From contig PHFL01000039.1 in NCBI GenBank assembly GCA_002794105.1, positions 23,286 through 87,285 on the forward strand: a DNA stretch of 64,000 nucleotides, written 5' to 3'. Below, one piece after another: positions 56,112 through 64,000 of the stretch. The position numbers and the translations under genes are program-made. The notes beneath the pieces were generated by a model that was not told the DNA's origin, searched no databases, and worked only from the letters and a program-made list of their open reading frames with translations. The DNA comes from Candidatus Thermochlorobacter aerophilus (lineage in GTDB: Bacteria > Bacteroidota > Chlorobiia > Chlorobiales > Thermochlorobacteraceae). Positions within the stretch are counted from its first letter, which is position 1. Each line of letters opens with the position of its first letter.

Positions 56112-57032
56112 ATGATTAGGTGTAGGTTAGGTCTTGCGATTGCGGCAAGTATCGTTGGGTTTGCAAGTGCGTTTTGGCCAGCCACTCAGTCCGTAGGCTG
56201 GGGGTTTTGGGCGCACAAGCAAATTCACCGGCGTGCCGTGCAAGCGATGCCAGAGCCAGTGGCGAAATTTTTTCGCGAGTATGCTACCTTTCTCATTGAG
56301 CACTCAATTGATGCTGACGACCGCCGCCGCATTGACCCCACCGAAGCTGAACAGCACTTCATCGACATAGACCGCTACGGCAAATATCCTTTCCCTGAAC
56401 TGCCTCGCCGATTTGAAGATGCTGTCAAGAAATACACATTAGACACATTGCGGGCTAACGGTATGTTGCCGTGGCGCATTGTAGCATTTATCGATAGCCT
56501 AACGCAGGCTTTCAGGATGAAGAATCTCGATAAAATTCTCTTCTTTGCCGCAAATGTTGGGCATTATGTGGCTGATGCACATGTGCCGCTGCATACCACG
56601 GAAAACTATGATGGACAACTGACAGGACAAAAAGGCTTGCACGCTCGCTGGGAGTCAGAAATTCCAGAACGCTACATGCGCCACTTTGAAACGCAAAATG
56701 AAACAGCGCCGCAAGCAAAATATATTGCCAATAAAACCGAAGAGAGCTTTAAGTGGATTTTGGAAAGCTATCTCATGGTCGATTCGGTGCTTAAGTGTGA
56801 TTTAAAAGCTAAGGAAGGCCTAGAGCTTGAAGAAATTTACAGGGTAGTGTTAGGCAAAAACGGTCGAGAGTACGAAATCTATACGCCACTCTATTACGAG
56901 CGCTTCAAGCAGGCACTGGGCGATATGGTCGAAAGGCGCTTTGAGCAAACGATTGAGCGTGTGGCATCTGTTTGGTACTCGGCATGGGTAGATGCTGGAG
57001 AGCCTGACCTTAGCGAGTTAATTCGCAAGTAG
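56112..57032 (+). CDS. exported S1/P1 nuclease-like zinc hydrolase
   Basis: The 306-residue protein has a hydrophobic signal segment, then WGFWAHKQIHRRAV with the N-terminal tryptophan typical of the S1/P1 nuclease and zinc phospholipase C fold, and zinc-ligand motifs in GHYVADAHVPLHTTENYDGQ and LHARWESE. Trizinc enzymes of this fold cut nucleic acids or phospholipids; which applies here is not clear. The protein is predicted periplasmic or secreted. Confidence 0.78.
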   Translation: MIRCRLGLAIAASIVGFASAFWPATQSVGWGFWAHKQIHRRAVQAMPEPVAKFFREYATFLIEHSIDADDRRRIDPTEAEQHFIDIDRYGKYPFPELPRRFEDAVKKYTLDTLRANGMLPWRIVAFIDSLTQAFRMKNLDKILFFAANVGHYVADAHVPLHTTENYDGQLTGQKGLHARWESEIPERYMRHFETQNETAPQAKYIANKTEESFKWILESYLMVDSVLKCDLKAKEGLELEEIYRVVLGKNGREYEIYTPLYYERFKQALGDMVERRFEQTIERVASVWYSAWVDAGEPDLSELIRK

Positions 57033-57136
57033 GCAACTGCGACATGCTAGCTAAAAGCGCTGCGCTGGGAATGTTTTGCAAAATGCAATAGGTTTGAGTA
57101 AGTTAGGCTATACTCATCTTTTTAGGAGCGGTGACA

Positions 57137-58552
57137 ATGAGTACTCAGGACCTGCGCTCGACGCGTTTGGAGGCGACGGCTAAAGTTCAAGTGCAGAAGA
57201 TGCATAGTGATGGAATCATGCTAGCAGAAGATGTGCTTGCCGTCGAAGAACCCTTAGAAATTCGCCTGGCAATTCAAGGCAGGAGAGAAGAAAAGAGTGT
57301 AGCGGTTACGATGCGAACCCCCACCCACGATGCAGAGCTTGCCGTAGGGTTTCTCTTCACTGAAGGTATCATCAAACATCCCAGCCAAATTAGCCGCATT
57401 TCATATGTTGATAAACCCATTGAAGGCGTCTTACATCAGAATGTGATATGTGTAGAAGTGAAGCCTGATGTAAAGATTGATTTCAAGCGCTTGGAGCGAC
57501 ATTTCTACACATCGTCAAGTTGTGGGGTATGTGGGAAAGTGTCGATTGAAGCGGTTCAGCCAAATGTCTGCACCATCTTTCCAAAGAATCGCCCGTTTTT
57601 TGAAAAAAGTGTGATTTGCCGTTTGCCCGATACGCTGCGTAAGGCACAGTCGGTCTTTGAGCAAACTGGAGGATTGCATGCGGCAGCACTGTTTGACGTT
57701 CGTGGAAACTTATTGGCAGTGCGCGAAGATGTAGGGCGGCATAATGCGCTCGATAAGCTCATCGGAGCAGCCTTTCTGCAGCAACGCATACCCCTGCATA
57801 ATGAATTAGTATTGGTCAGCGGTCGTGCCAGTTTTGAGCTGGTGCAAAAGGCACTTATGGCAGGGGTGCCAATACTGGCAGCAGTTGGCGCACCGTCGAG
57901 TTTAGCGGTCCAGCTAGCCGATGAATTTGACATGACCCTCATTGGATTTTTGAGGGCACAGCGTTTTAACATCTACAGCGGTGCATGGCGCATCCGATCT
58001 GATAGTGTCTATGCACCAATTGCGCCAGAGTTTAGGGGCACATTCAACTTAGAGACCCCACACCTAAAACTGCGTCCAGTCAGTTTGGAAGACGAAGAGT
58101 ACTTTTTTGAGACATGGAATGAGCAATCATTTCGTCGCTACCTGTTCGATGATCAGTATGTGCCGCGAGATATGGTGCGAGCACAGATTGAGGAGAGTAT
58201 AAGAAGTTTCCGAGAGCAACGCTTCGGAATATGGACGCTGCTACACAAGCATGAAGAACGGCGAGTGGGTTTCTGCGCACTTCGCTTGAAGGCAAATCAA
58301 ACGGCAGTGGAGTTAGTCTATGGTATAGAGTCCAGCTTCTGGGGGCATGGATACGCTACTGAAGCCAGCCAAGCAGTGTTGCGCTATGCATTGGAAGAGT
58401 TGCATCTCAAGTGTGTAGTGGCTTCAACGGATTGGAGTAATGTGGCATCGCGCAAAGTGTTGGAAAAAATCGGTATGCGATTTGACCATGTAGAGAAGGG
58501 CAAGCGAGAAGATTTGGTCTATTTCATTGCAGCGCCAAGCACATCAACCTGA
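57137..58552 (+). CDS. fdhD: FdhD sulfurtransferase fused to a GNAT acetyltransferase
   Basis: Residues about 13-285 are FdhD, which passes sulfur from IscS to the molybdenum cofactor of formate dehydrogenase; the CxxC (SSSCGVCGK) and the RNALDK-like motif VGRHNALDKLIG are intact. After an 18-residue linker, residues about 304-465 form a RimJ-type GNAT domain (LKLRPVSLEDEEYFF, ESSFWGHGYATEA, NVASRKVLEKIGM). The fusion is one uninterrupted frame of 471 codons. AGGAG lies 8 nt before ATG 57137. An FdhF-like gene follows two genes later. Confidence 0.88.
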   Translation: MSTQDLRSTRLEATAKVQVQKMHSDGIMLAEDVLAVEEPLEIRLAIQGRREEKSVAVTMRTPTHDAELAVGFLFTEGIIKHPSQISRISYVDKPIEGVLHQNVICVEVKPDVKIDFKRLERHFYTSSSCGVCGKVSIEAVQPNVCTIFPKNRPFFEKSVICRLPDTLRKAQSVFEQTGGLHAAALFDVRGNLLAVREDVGRHNALDKLIGAAFLQQRIPLHNELVLVSGRASFELVQKALMAGVPILAAVGAPSSLAVQLADEFDMTLIGFLRAQRFNIYSGAWRIRSDSVYAPIAPEFRGTFNLETPHLKLRPVSLEDEEYFFETWNEQSFRRYLFDDQYVPRDMVRAQIEESIRSFREQRFGIWTLLHKHEERRVGFCALRLKANQTAVELVYGIESSFWGHGYATEASQAVLRYALEELHLKCVVASTDWSNVASRKVLEKIGMRFDHVEKGKREDLVYFIAAPSTST

Positions 58553-58621
58553 GAAAATACTTCTGTTATTGCAATTTAAGTACTGTCTATCAACAACTTA
58601 AAAGGACAAAGGAGGTGAAGA

Positions 58622-59029
58622 ATGAAGTTACGTATTAGGGGAAACTCGCTTCGTCTTCGACTGTCGCAAAGTGAAGTGCAGCGCATTGCCGAGCAGGGCC
58701 GTGTGGAAGAAGTAATAGAGTTTGGCTTGCAACCCCATCAGCGCATCTGCTATGCACTTCAATCTGATGCACAGGCAAACGACATCTACGCAACCTTCGA
58801 AAATAGCACCATCACTGTTCATGTGCCTGAACAAGCGGTGAAAACTTGGGCTCACTCCAATCAAGTAGGATTGCAAAAAGACCAATTTTTGAGTGAAGAG
58901 AAATCACTTAAGATATTGATAGAAAAGGACTTCCAGTGTTTGACACCAAGACCTGGTGAAGATGAATCCGATAACTATCCACACCCTGACGCTAGCGTAG
59001 GGCATAAAGTAGCAGAGTGCGCAAGCTAA
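58622..59029 (+). CDS. small conserved protein of a DUF7009-like family
   Basis: The 135-residue protein begins MKLRIRGNSLRLRLSQSEVQ and continues with an FG...YAL strand pattern, which I recall from a small family found beside fdhD or molybdopterin oxidoreductase genes. It is mostly beta with a cysteine-poor core. AAAGGAGGTGA lies 7 nt before the start, one of the strongest Shine-Dalgarno sequences here. Function unknown; the position points to maturation of the oxidoreductase. Confidence 0.68.
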   Translation: MKLRIRGNSLRLRLSQSEVQRIAEQGRVEEVIEFGLQPHQRICYALQSDAQANDIYATFENSTITVHVPEQAVKTWAHSNQVGLQKDQFLSEEKSLKILIEKDFQCLTPRPGEDESDNYPHPDASVGHKVAECAS

Positions 59030-59076
59030 GTTAAGTGAGAAGTAAATATCAGCTAACCCTAAACTGGATTACAACA

Positions 59077-61509
59077 ATGCTAGAACTTCAAGAGCTCAGC
59101 GGCGAGAGATTAAACGAACAAAAGGCAGCACAAACAAATAGCGAAGCGTTGTCGTCCGAGAACGTAAATCAAGTTCCGATAGCAGTGACCCCCGAACGAC
59201 CCGAAGATGAACACCTGAAAATTGGTAAGGCGAAAACAGTAGCAGGTGGCATGCCAGCAGTAACATCTGCCCTTAAGCATACTGTGTCGGAAGTGGGTGT
59301 GGTGCGCGGCATGAAGTTGCTACTGCAGGTCAATCAAACCGATGGATTTGACTGCCCCGGTTGCGCATGGCCTGACCCTGACGACCATCGCTCGGTTGTC
59401 GAGTTTTGCGAAAACGGCGCAAAAGCCATAGCAGAAGAGGCCACAACAAAGCGTGTCGGTCCTGAATTTTTCGCAAAGTATTCGGTGGCAGAGCTCTCAA
59501 AGCATACAGACTACTGGCTGGGCAAACAGGGACGGCTGACGCATCCCATGGTGCTGCGCAAAGGTAAATCGCACTACGAGCCGATTTCATGGGATGATGC
59601 TTTTGCAATGATTGCCGCACATCTCAAGGCGTGCAGCTCGCCCGATGAAGCTGTGTTCTACACATCAGGCAGAACCAGCAATGAGGCGGCGTTTCTCTAC
59701 CAACTCTTTGTGCGCCAGTTTGGCACAAACAATCTGCCCGATTGCTCCAACATGTGCCATGAATCCAGTGGCGTTGCCCTTAAAGAAACGATTGGCATCG
59801 GCAAAGGAACAGTCAAGCTCAGTGATTTTGACCTTGCTGACCTAATTCTCGTCATAGGTCAGAATCCCGGAACAAATCATCCCAGAATGCTCACGGCATT
59901 GCAGTCTGCGGTGCGTAACGGCGCAAAAATTATTCACATCAATCCGCTACCCGAAGCAGGATTGCAGCGCTTCAAACATCCGCAAGAAGTGCGTGGCATG
60001 TTGGGTAGAGGTACGGCGTTGGCAACACTTTTCTTGCAAGTGCGCATCAATGGCGACATTGCGCTGCTCAAGGGGATTATGAAAGAAATGCTTGCCGAAG
60101 AAGAGCGCACGGGCAAAGTGTTCGACAAAAAATTCATCGCCGAGCACACCACAGGGTTCGAAGAATTTATCGCCGACATTAAGGCAGAAAGCTGGGACCT
60201 CATTGTCGAGCAGAGCGGTATTTCCCGCAAGCAAATCAAAGAAGCGGCAGATCTCATCATGCAATCCAACCGCATGATTACATGCTGGGCAATGGGGCTG
60301 ACACAGCACACGAATGCAGTGGCAAATATCCAAGAAATTGTCAATCTGCATCTCTTGCGTGGTATGATTGGAAAACCCGGAGCAGGTGTCTGCCCAGTGC
60401 GAGGACATAGCAATGTGCAAGGCGATAGAACCATGGGCATTTACTCGAAACCAGATGCAGCGTTCTTGGATAGATTAGCCAAAAACTTCGGCTTTGAACC
60501 ACCACGCCACCGCGGCTATGATGTGGTCGATGCCATCAAAGCTATGCATGCTGGCAAAGTGCGCGTCTTCTTTGCCATGGGCGGCAACTTCCTTTCAGCT
60601 ACGCCAGATACCAACTATACCGCCGAAGCCCTACGACGCACTAAACTGACCGTGCATGTCTCAACCAAACTCAATCGTGCCCATCTTATCACAGGCGAAG
60701 AAGCACTGATTCTACCATGCTTAGGACGCACCGAGCTGGATATCCAAGATGGAAAGCCGCAGTTTGTCAGTGTAGAAAACTCCATGGGAATTGTGCATGC
60801 CTCGCGTGGCTCGCTGCCGCCTGCCTCTGAGCATCTGCTTAGCGAACCGGTCATCGTGGCTCGCTTGGCAAAAGCAACCTTAGGAGAAAAATCAACGGTC
60901 GATTGGGAATGGCTGGTAAAGGACTACGACCGCATCCGAGACCTCATTGAAAAAACGATTCCCGGATTTGAGAACTACAATACGCGCGTAAGAAGTAAAA
61001 GCGGTTTCTATCTGCCGAACGGTCCACGAGAAGGGGTCTTCAATACGAGCGACAAAAAAGCGCACTTTACCTGCCATCCTATTCCTGTGCATCGCTTGGA
61101 AAAAGGGCAGTATATCATGATGACTATTCGCTCGCATGACCAATACAACACCACCATCTATGGTCTGGATGACCGGTATCGTGGTATCTACAATGGCAGG
61201 CGAGTGATTCTGATGAACCCAGACGATATGCAGGAAGCCAGTATCAAGCAAGGTGATATTGTGGATTTGATGAGCCATTTTCAGGGCGAGCAGCGTGTGG
61301 CAAGGCACTTTGTTGCCGTGCCTTTCAACATTCCACGCGGTTGCACAGCAACCTATTTCCCTGAAGCCAATGTGCTCGTGCCTATAAACAGCTATGCTGA
61401 AAAAAGTCAAACGCCGACCTCGAAATTCGTAGTCATTACCATATCGCCTTCGGAAGGCACATTGTCGGATGTGGAGCGTGAAGCAGAACTTGCCGAACAG
61501 CATGCCTAA
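59077..61509 (+). CDS. formate-dehydrogenase-alpha-like molybdopterin oxidoreductase (YdeP/FdhF-type)
   Basis: The 810-residue protein belongs to the molybdopterin oxidoreductase family related to YdeP and 'FdhF/YdeP family oxidoreductase'. The N-terminus has FDCPGCAWPDPDDHRS...FCENGAKA, then bis-MGD-binding regions (SGRTSNEAAFLYQLF, MCHESSGVALKETIG, GQNPGTNHPRML) and the C-terminal dinucleotide-binding domain (YDQYNTT-like, IYNGRRVILMNPDD). The classic C-x2-C-x3-C-xn-C of the FdhF N-terminal cluster is only partly seen. No beta subunit or quinone partner lies nearby, so a soluble role is likely. ATG 59077 is preceded by a TAACC element. Confidence 0.86.
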   Translation: MLELQELSGERLNEQKAAQTNSEALSSENVNQVPIAVTPERPEDEHLKIGKAKTVAGGMPAVTSALKHTVSEVGVVRGMKLLLQVNQTDGFDCPGCAWPDPDDHRSVVEFCENGAKAIAEEATTKRVGPEFFAKYSVAELSKHTDYWLGKQGRLTHPMVLRKGKSHYEPISWDDAFAMIAAHLKACSSPDEAVFYTSGRTSNEAAFLYQLFVRQFGTNNLPDCSNMCHESSGVALKETIGIGKGTVKLSDFDLADLILVIGQNPGTNHPRMLTALQSAVRNGAKIIHINPLPEAGLQRFKHPQEVRGMLGRGTALATLFLQVRINGDIALLKGIMKEMLAEEERTGKVFDKKFIAEHTTGFEEFIADIKAESWDLIVEQSGISRKQIKEAADLIMQSNRMITCWAMGLTQHTNAVANIQEIVNLHLLRGMIGKPGAGVCPVRGHSNVQGDRTMGIYSKPDAAFLDRLAKNFGFEPPRHRGYDVVDAIKAMHAGKVRVFFAMGGNFLSATPDTNYTAEALRRTKLTVHVSTKLNRAHLITGEEALILPCLGRTELDIQDGKPQFVSVENSMGIVHASRGSLPPASEHLLSEPVIVARLAKATLGEKSTVDWEWLVKDYDRIRDLIEKTIPGFENYNTRVRSKSGFYLPNGPREGVFNTSDKKAHFTCHPIPVHRLEKGQYIMMTIRSHDQYNTTIYGLDDRYRGIYNGRRVILMNPDDMQEASIKQGDIVDLMSHFQGEQRVARHFVAVPFNIPRGCTATYFPEANVLVPINSYAEKSQTPTSKFVVITISPSEGTLSDVEREAELAEQHA

Positions 61510-61537
61510 GCAGGCGCAATAGCAAGGTATGGCAAGC

Positions 61538-61987
61538 TCATGGCATGAGCAACATTTGAATGTGAGGAATGCCATCTTCGTCGTAAGGCGCTGAGCATCG
61601 CACGAAACCGAACGCATTGTAAAAGCGCTCAAGATAAAGCTGCGCACTGATGCGAATAGCCCGGTTTGGGTAAATTTGCCGCAAGCGCCGAATGGCTTCC
61701 GTCATCAAGAGCTTGCCATACCCCTTTCGGCGAGCCGAAGCAGGAGTAATGACACGACCAATCGAAGGCTCATCATATTTGATACGAGGCGGCACAAGAC
61801 GACAGTAGGCTAAAAGGCGCTTATCTGAATCCCGCCCAACCAAATGATGCGAGAACTGGTCAATCCCATCTGCATCAAGGTAAGGACACTTTTGCTCCAC
61901 AATAAAAACTGCCTGCCGAGCTTGGAGTATCTCGTAGAGCTCAAAAGGTGTAAGGTCTGCAAATGCTTTGAAAGACCACTCTACCAT
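61538..61987 (-). CDS. ElaA-family GNAT acetyltransferase
   Basis: The 149-residue protein starts MVEWSFKAFADLTPFELYEI and continues with the ElaA phrases VFIVEQKCPYLDADGID, RVITPASARRKGYGKLLM (acetyl-CoA loop RKGYGK) and FYNAFGFV. ElaA-like proteins are N-acetyltransferases of unknown substrate. The frame is open to 62062, but ATG 61987 gives the family N-terminus. It is convergent with the oxidoreductase gene and divergent from the lipoprotein gene. Confidence 0.85.
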   Translation of the reverse strand: MVEWSFKAFADLTPFELYEILQARQAVFIVEQKCPYLDADGIDQFSHHLVGRDSDKRLLAYCRLVPPRIKYDEPSIGRVITPASARRKGYGKLLMTEAIRRLRQIYPNRAIRISAQLYLERFYNAFGFVRCSAPYDEDGIPHIQMLLMP

Positions 61988-62075
61988 GGAGACGCAAAAA
62001 CTTGCTTGAAAAAAACTAAATTGCGATGGCTCTGCGAATCTAAAAAACTCATACTCAACCATGCTAGCTACATCG

Positions 62076-63806
62076 ATGAGAACCTACGTGCTGGCGCTGC
62101 TGCTGGTGCTGAGCATCATGGCTTGCAGCAAAAAAGAGGATAAACCTACGAGCGAGAAAACAACAGAAACCACAAAGTTTGCTGCACCGCCCAATACGCT
62201 GGTGCATGCCTACATTGCAGACCTTACGCTCAACCCCATCATTCAAAATGAAAGCAACTCACGTGAGTTCTGCGAGATGATTTATCCGAAGTTGATGCAA
62301 GAGACGTTTGATACTGCGCTTGGACTCATTGTCTATCAGCCATTATTTGCCACGCGCTGGGAAGTGCGCAACAATAACCGTGAAATTGTCTTCACGCTGC
62401 GGCGCGATGTCAAATGGACAGATGGACAGCCAGTAACCGCACGCGACTGGCTCTTTAGCTATGAACTCTACGCCGATAGCGTGATTGCGTCAGTTCGGCA
62501 AAATTTCATCAGCGAAAACTTCTTGCAAGAAAAAGATGGCACCGTCAATCTCAAAAAAGCCGTTGACATTCCAAACGATTCGACGCTCATCGTGCGGTTC
62601 CGAAAACCAATGCCAGTCGACCTGATGTGTAAATACACCAACTTGCCTTTCATTGCTGAGCACATTTGGAAAGACGTCAAGCGTGAAGAATTTCGCAAAA
62701 GTGAGTTTAATCGCAATCCTGAAAAGTTAGTGGGATGCGGTCCTTACAAAGTCGAAAAGTGGGTGCCAAATTCCGAATGTGTGCTGGTGGCAAATAAGTC
62801 TTGCAACTTGCCAGCGCCACCAAAAATTGAGCGCATTGTGAACCGAGTAGTGCAAGAGAGCACCACGCGACTGACGATGCTACGCACAGGCGAAGCCGAT
62901 GTCGTGCAAGGCATTCCGCCTGAAGAAGCCGAGAAAATGCGCAAAGAAAACCCCAATGTGCAAATCATCCCACGCGGTCAAGTGGTCTTTCTCTACATTG
63001 GCTGGATGAACATTGACCCGGTGCTCTATAAGCAGAGCAAGAAAGTGCAACCGCATCCACTGTTTGGCTCAAAGAAAGTGCGTCAGGCACTGACCTACGC
63101 CATTAACCGGCAAGAATACCTCGACGGCTTTTTGAGAGGATACGGCGAACTGGGCGTCACTGATGTGGTGCCGCTGTGCTACTGGGCAAGAGACCCAGAA
63201 CTCAAGCCCTATCCCCACGACATAGAGAAAGCCAAGAGTTTGCTTGCTGAAGAAGGCTGGAAAAAAGGTAGCGACGGCATTTTGGAAAAAAACGGACGCA
63301 AGTTCTCGTTCAAGCTGACCGTCAACAAAGGTAACAAAGGACGGGAGTTTTTAGCTGTCTTGGTTCAAAAGAACTTGAAAGACGTAGGCATTGATTGCCA
63401 GATTGAAACTATGGAGTCGAATGTGATGAGTGAAAAAATGCGCAATCGTGAACTCGATGCGTTCATTGCAGGCTTTATAGTTGCTCCACCAGATGTAGAT
63501 CCATCGGAGATTCGGCTATCTGACCTTGAAAGGACACCTTACAACTTTACAGGCTTTCAAAACAAGCGCGTCGATGAACTCATCAATTTGGCAAAAGCAG
63601 AGTTACAGATACTCAACACCGCCAAGTATTGGAAGGAATACCAAAAAATTATCTACGATGAGCAGCCAGAGACGATTGTAACATGGGGGTCACCATTAGT
63701 GGGCGTCAGCAAGCGCATAAAAAAAGCCGTGATTACACCAGTTGCCAACTTTGACTGTATCTGGGAGTGGGAAATGGAAGGCGGCAGTGTAGCAGAAAAA
63801 AGATAG
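62076..63806 (+). CDS. peptide/oligopeptide-binding lipoprotein of an ABC transporter (SBP_bac_5)
   Basis: The 576-residue protein has a lipobox IMACSKK, marking lipid attachment, then the family-5 solute-binding fold: YQPLFATRWEV, FTLRRDVKWTDGQPVTARD, VGCGPYKVEKWVPNSE, LFGSKKVRQALTYAINRQEY and AKSLLAEEGWK. Such proteins bind peptides, nickel or other solutes for ABC importers. No permease genes are present in the window. MLATS at 62061 is an alternative start. Confidence 0.9.
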   Translation: MRTYVLALLLVLSIMACSKKEDKPTSEKTTETTKFAAPPNTLVHAYIADLTLNPIIQNESNSREFCEMIYPKLMQETFDTALGLIVYQPLFATRWEVRNNNREIVFTLRRDVKWTDGQPVTARDWLFSYELYADSVIASVRQNFISENFLQEKDGTVNLKKAVDIPNDSTLIVRFRKPMPVDLMCKYTNLPFIAEHIWKDVKREEFRKSEFNRNPEKLVGCGPYKVEKWVPNSECVLVANKSCNLPAPPKIERIVNRVVQESTTRLTMLRTGEADVVQGIPPEEAEKMRKENPNVQIIPRGQVVFLYIGWMNIDPVLYKQSKKVQPHPLFGSKKVRQALTYAINRQEYLDGFLRGYGELGVTDVVPLCYWARDPELKPYPHDIEKAKSLLAEEGWKKGSDGILEKNGRKFSFKLTVNKGNKGREFLAVLVQKNLKDVGIDCQIETMESNVMSEKMRNRELDAFIAGFIVAPPDVDPSEIRLSDLERTPYNFTGFQNKRVDELINLAKAELQILNTAKYWKEYQKIIYDEQPETIVTWGSPLVGVSKRIKKAVITPVANFDCIWEWEMEGGSVAEKR

Positions 63807-63822
63807 CTTGAAAGCAAACATC

Positions 63823-63850
63823 AAAGGCAGGCTTTACTGCCCACCTTTTT
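63823..63850 (+). terminator. possible bidirectional terminator
   Basis: GGCAG (63826-63830) pairs with CTGCC (63837-63841), flanked by AAA on the left and CACCTTTTT on the right. It lies between the lipoprotein gene and a convergent partial gene. The stem is short. Confidence 0.5.
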
Positions 63851-63911
63851 AGTTGAGCAACAATTGATTTAGCAACATTTGTTGTAGGTTTTGGCGCGCT
63901 GCCTGAAGCAA

Positions 63912-64000
63912 TTAGAAGTACACGCCAAGCATGGGTACAGCAAAAAGCCCACTACGCTGATTAGCGAACACGTAGCGTACATCAATGCCAACAAGCAAGT
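63912..64000 (-). CDS. C-terminus of an outer-membrane protein (partial, runs off the window)
   Basis: On the minus strand the frame ending at TAA (63914-63912) reads LLVGIDVRYVFANQRSGLFA then VPMLGVYF. The alternating residues and final phenylalanine are the typical last strands of an outer-membrane beta-barrel. The rest lies beyond the window edge, so no family can be named. Confidence 0.6.
   Translation of the reverse strand, partial: LLVGIDVRYVFANQRSGLFAVPMLGVYF

Overview
This window looks like a chromosomal segment of a Chlorobiota/Bacteroidota-superphylum bacterium. Supporting signs are a thioredoxin-reductase-like ferredoxin-NADP reductase, DUF4293 and DUF4412 proteins, a long-form QueA, a Wzi-like outer-membrane protein, a TAnnTTTG-type promoter in front of the RNase P RNA, and many genes without a Shine-Dalgarno sequence. 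The genus cannot be fixed from sequence alone. An aerobic or oxygen-tolerant, organotrophic member of the Chlorobiota fits acyl-CoA dehydrogenase, glycolate-oxidase-type Fe-S protein, exported glutathione peroxidase and dihydrolipoyl dehydrogenase. No photosynthesis genes, tRNAs, rRNAs, insertion sequences or CRISPR arrays were seen. Apart from one decayed gene, coding density is high.

Layout. 0-10 kb: a secreted TonB-domain protein, recJ, then lepA-lepB-outer-membrane protein-ftsX as one plus-strand run, followed by two exported proteins. 10-14 kb: a tight operon queG-PAP2 phosphatase-DUF4293-pdxA-ftsE. 14-22 kb (minus strand): exopolysaccharide sugar transferase, Wzi-like barrel, exported isoaspartyl peptidase, a frameshifted membrane-protein remnant, SPFH protein, DUF2752 protein and lpdA. 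22-27 kb: queA with a two-component pair, then rnpB on the minus strand. 27-33.5 kb (minus): a seven-repeat secreted protein, M48 protease, DPP-IV-like peptidase and GlcF. 33.6-44.6 kb (plus, with one minus acyl-CoA dehydrogenase): aroK-aroB, a 43-residue ORF, a TrxR-like ferredoxin-NADP reductase, a DUF4864-TPR fusion, N-carbamoylputrescine amidase, two tandem paralogous outer-membrane proteins, DUF4412 and archaeal-type proS. 44.7-53.7 kb: P-type ATPase, rimO-FKBP, kdsD, glutathione peroxidase and a membrane protein with a GrpE-like C-terminus. 53.8-64 kb: Nudix, cyclic-nucleotide-binding protein, ferredoxin, S1/P1-type hydrolase, an FdhD-acetyltransferase fusion with a formate-dehydrogenase-like oxidoreductase, an ElaA acetyltransferase, a peptide-binding lipoprotein and the C-terminus of an outer-membrane protein.

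The genes mostly serve housekeeping (translation, tRNA queuosine, aromatic amino acids, PLP, cell division) and envelope functions (signal peptidase, barrels, polysaccharide, proteases). The most unusual items are the membrane-anchored GrpE-like protein, the FdhD-GNAT fusion beside a molybdopterin oxidoreductase, the degenerate histidine kinase paired with a receiver-winged helix-BTAD regulator, and a recurrent YAACC element about 15-28 nt before the starts of genes that lack a Shine-Dalgarno.
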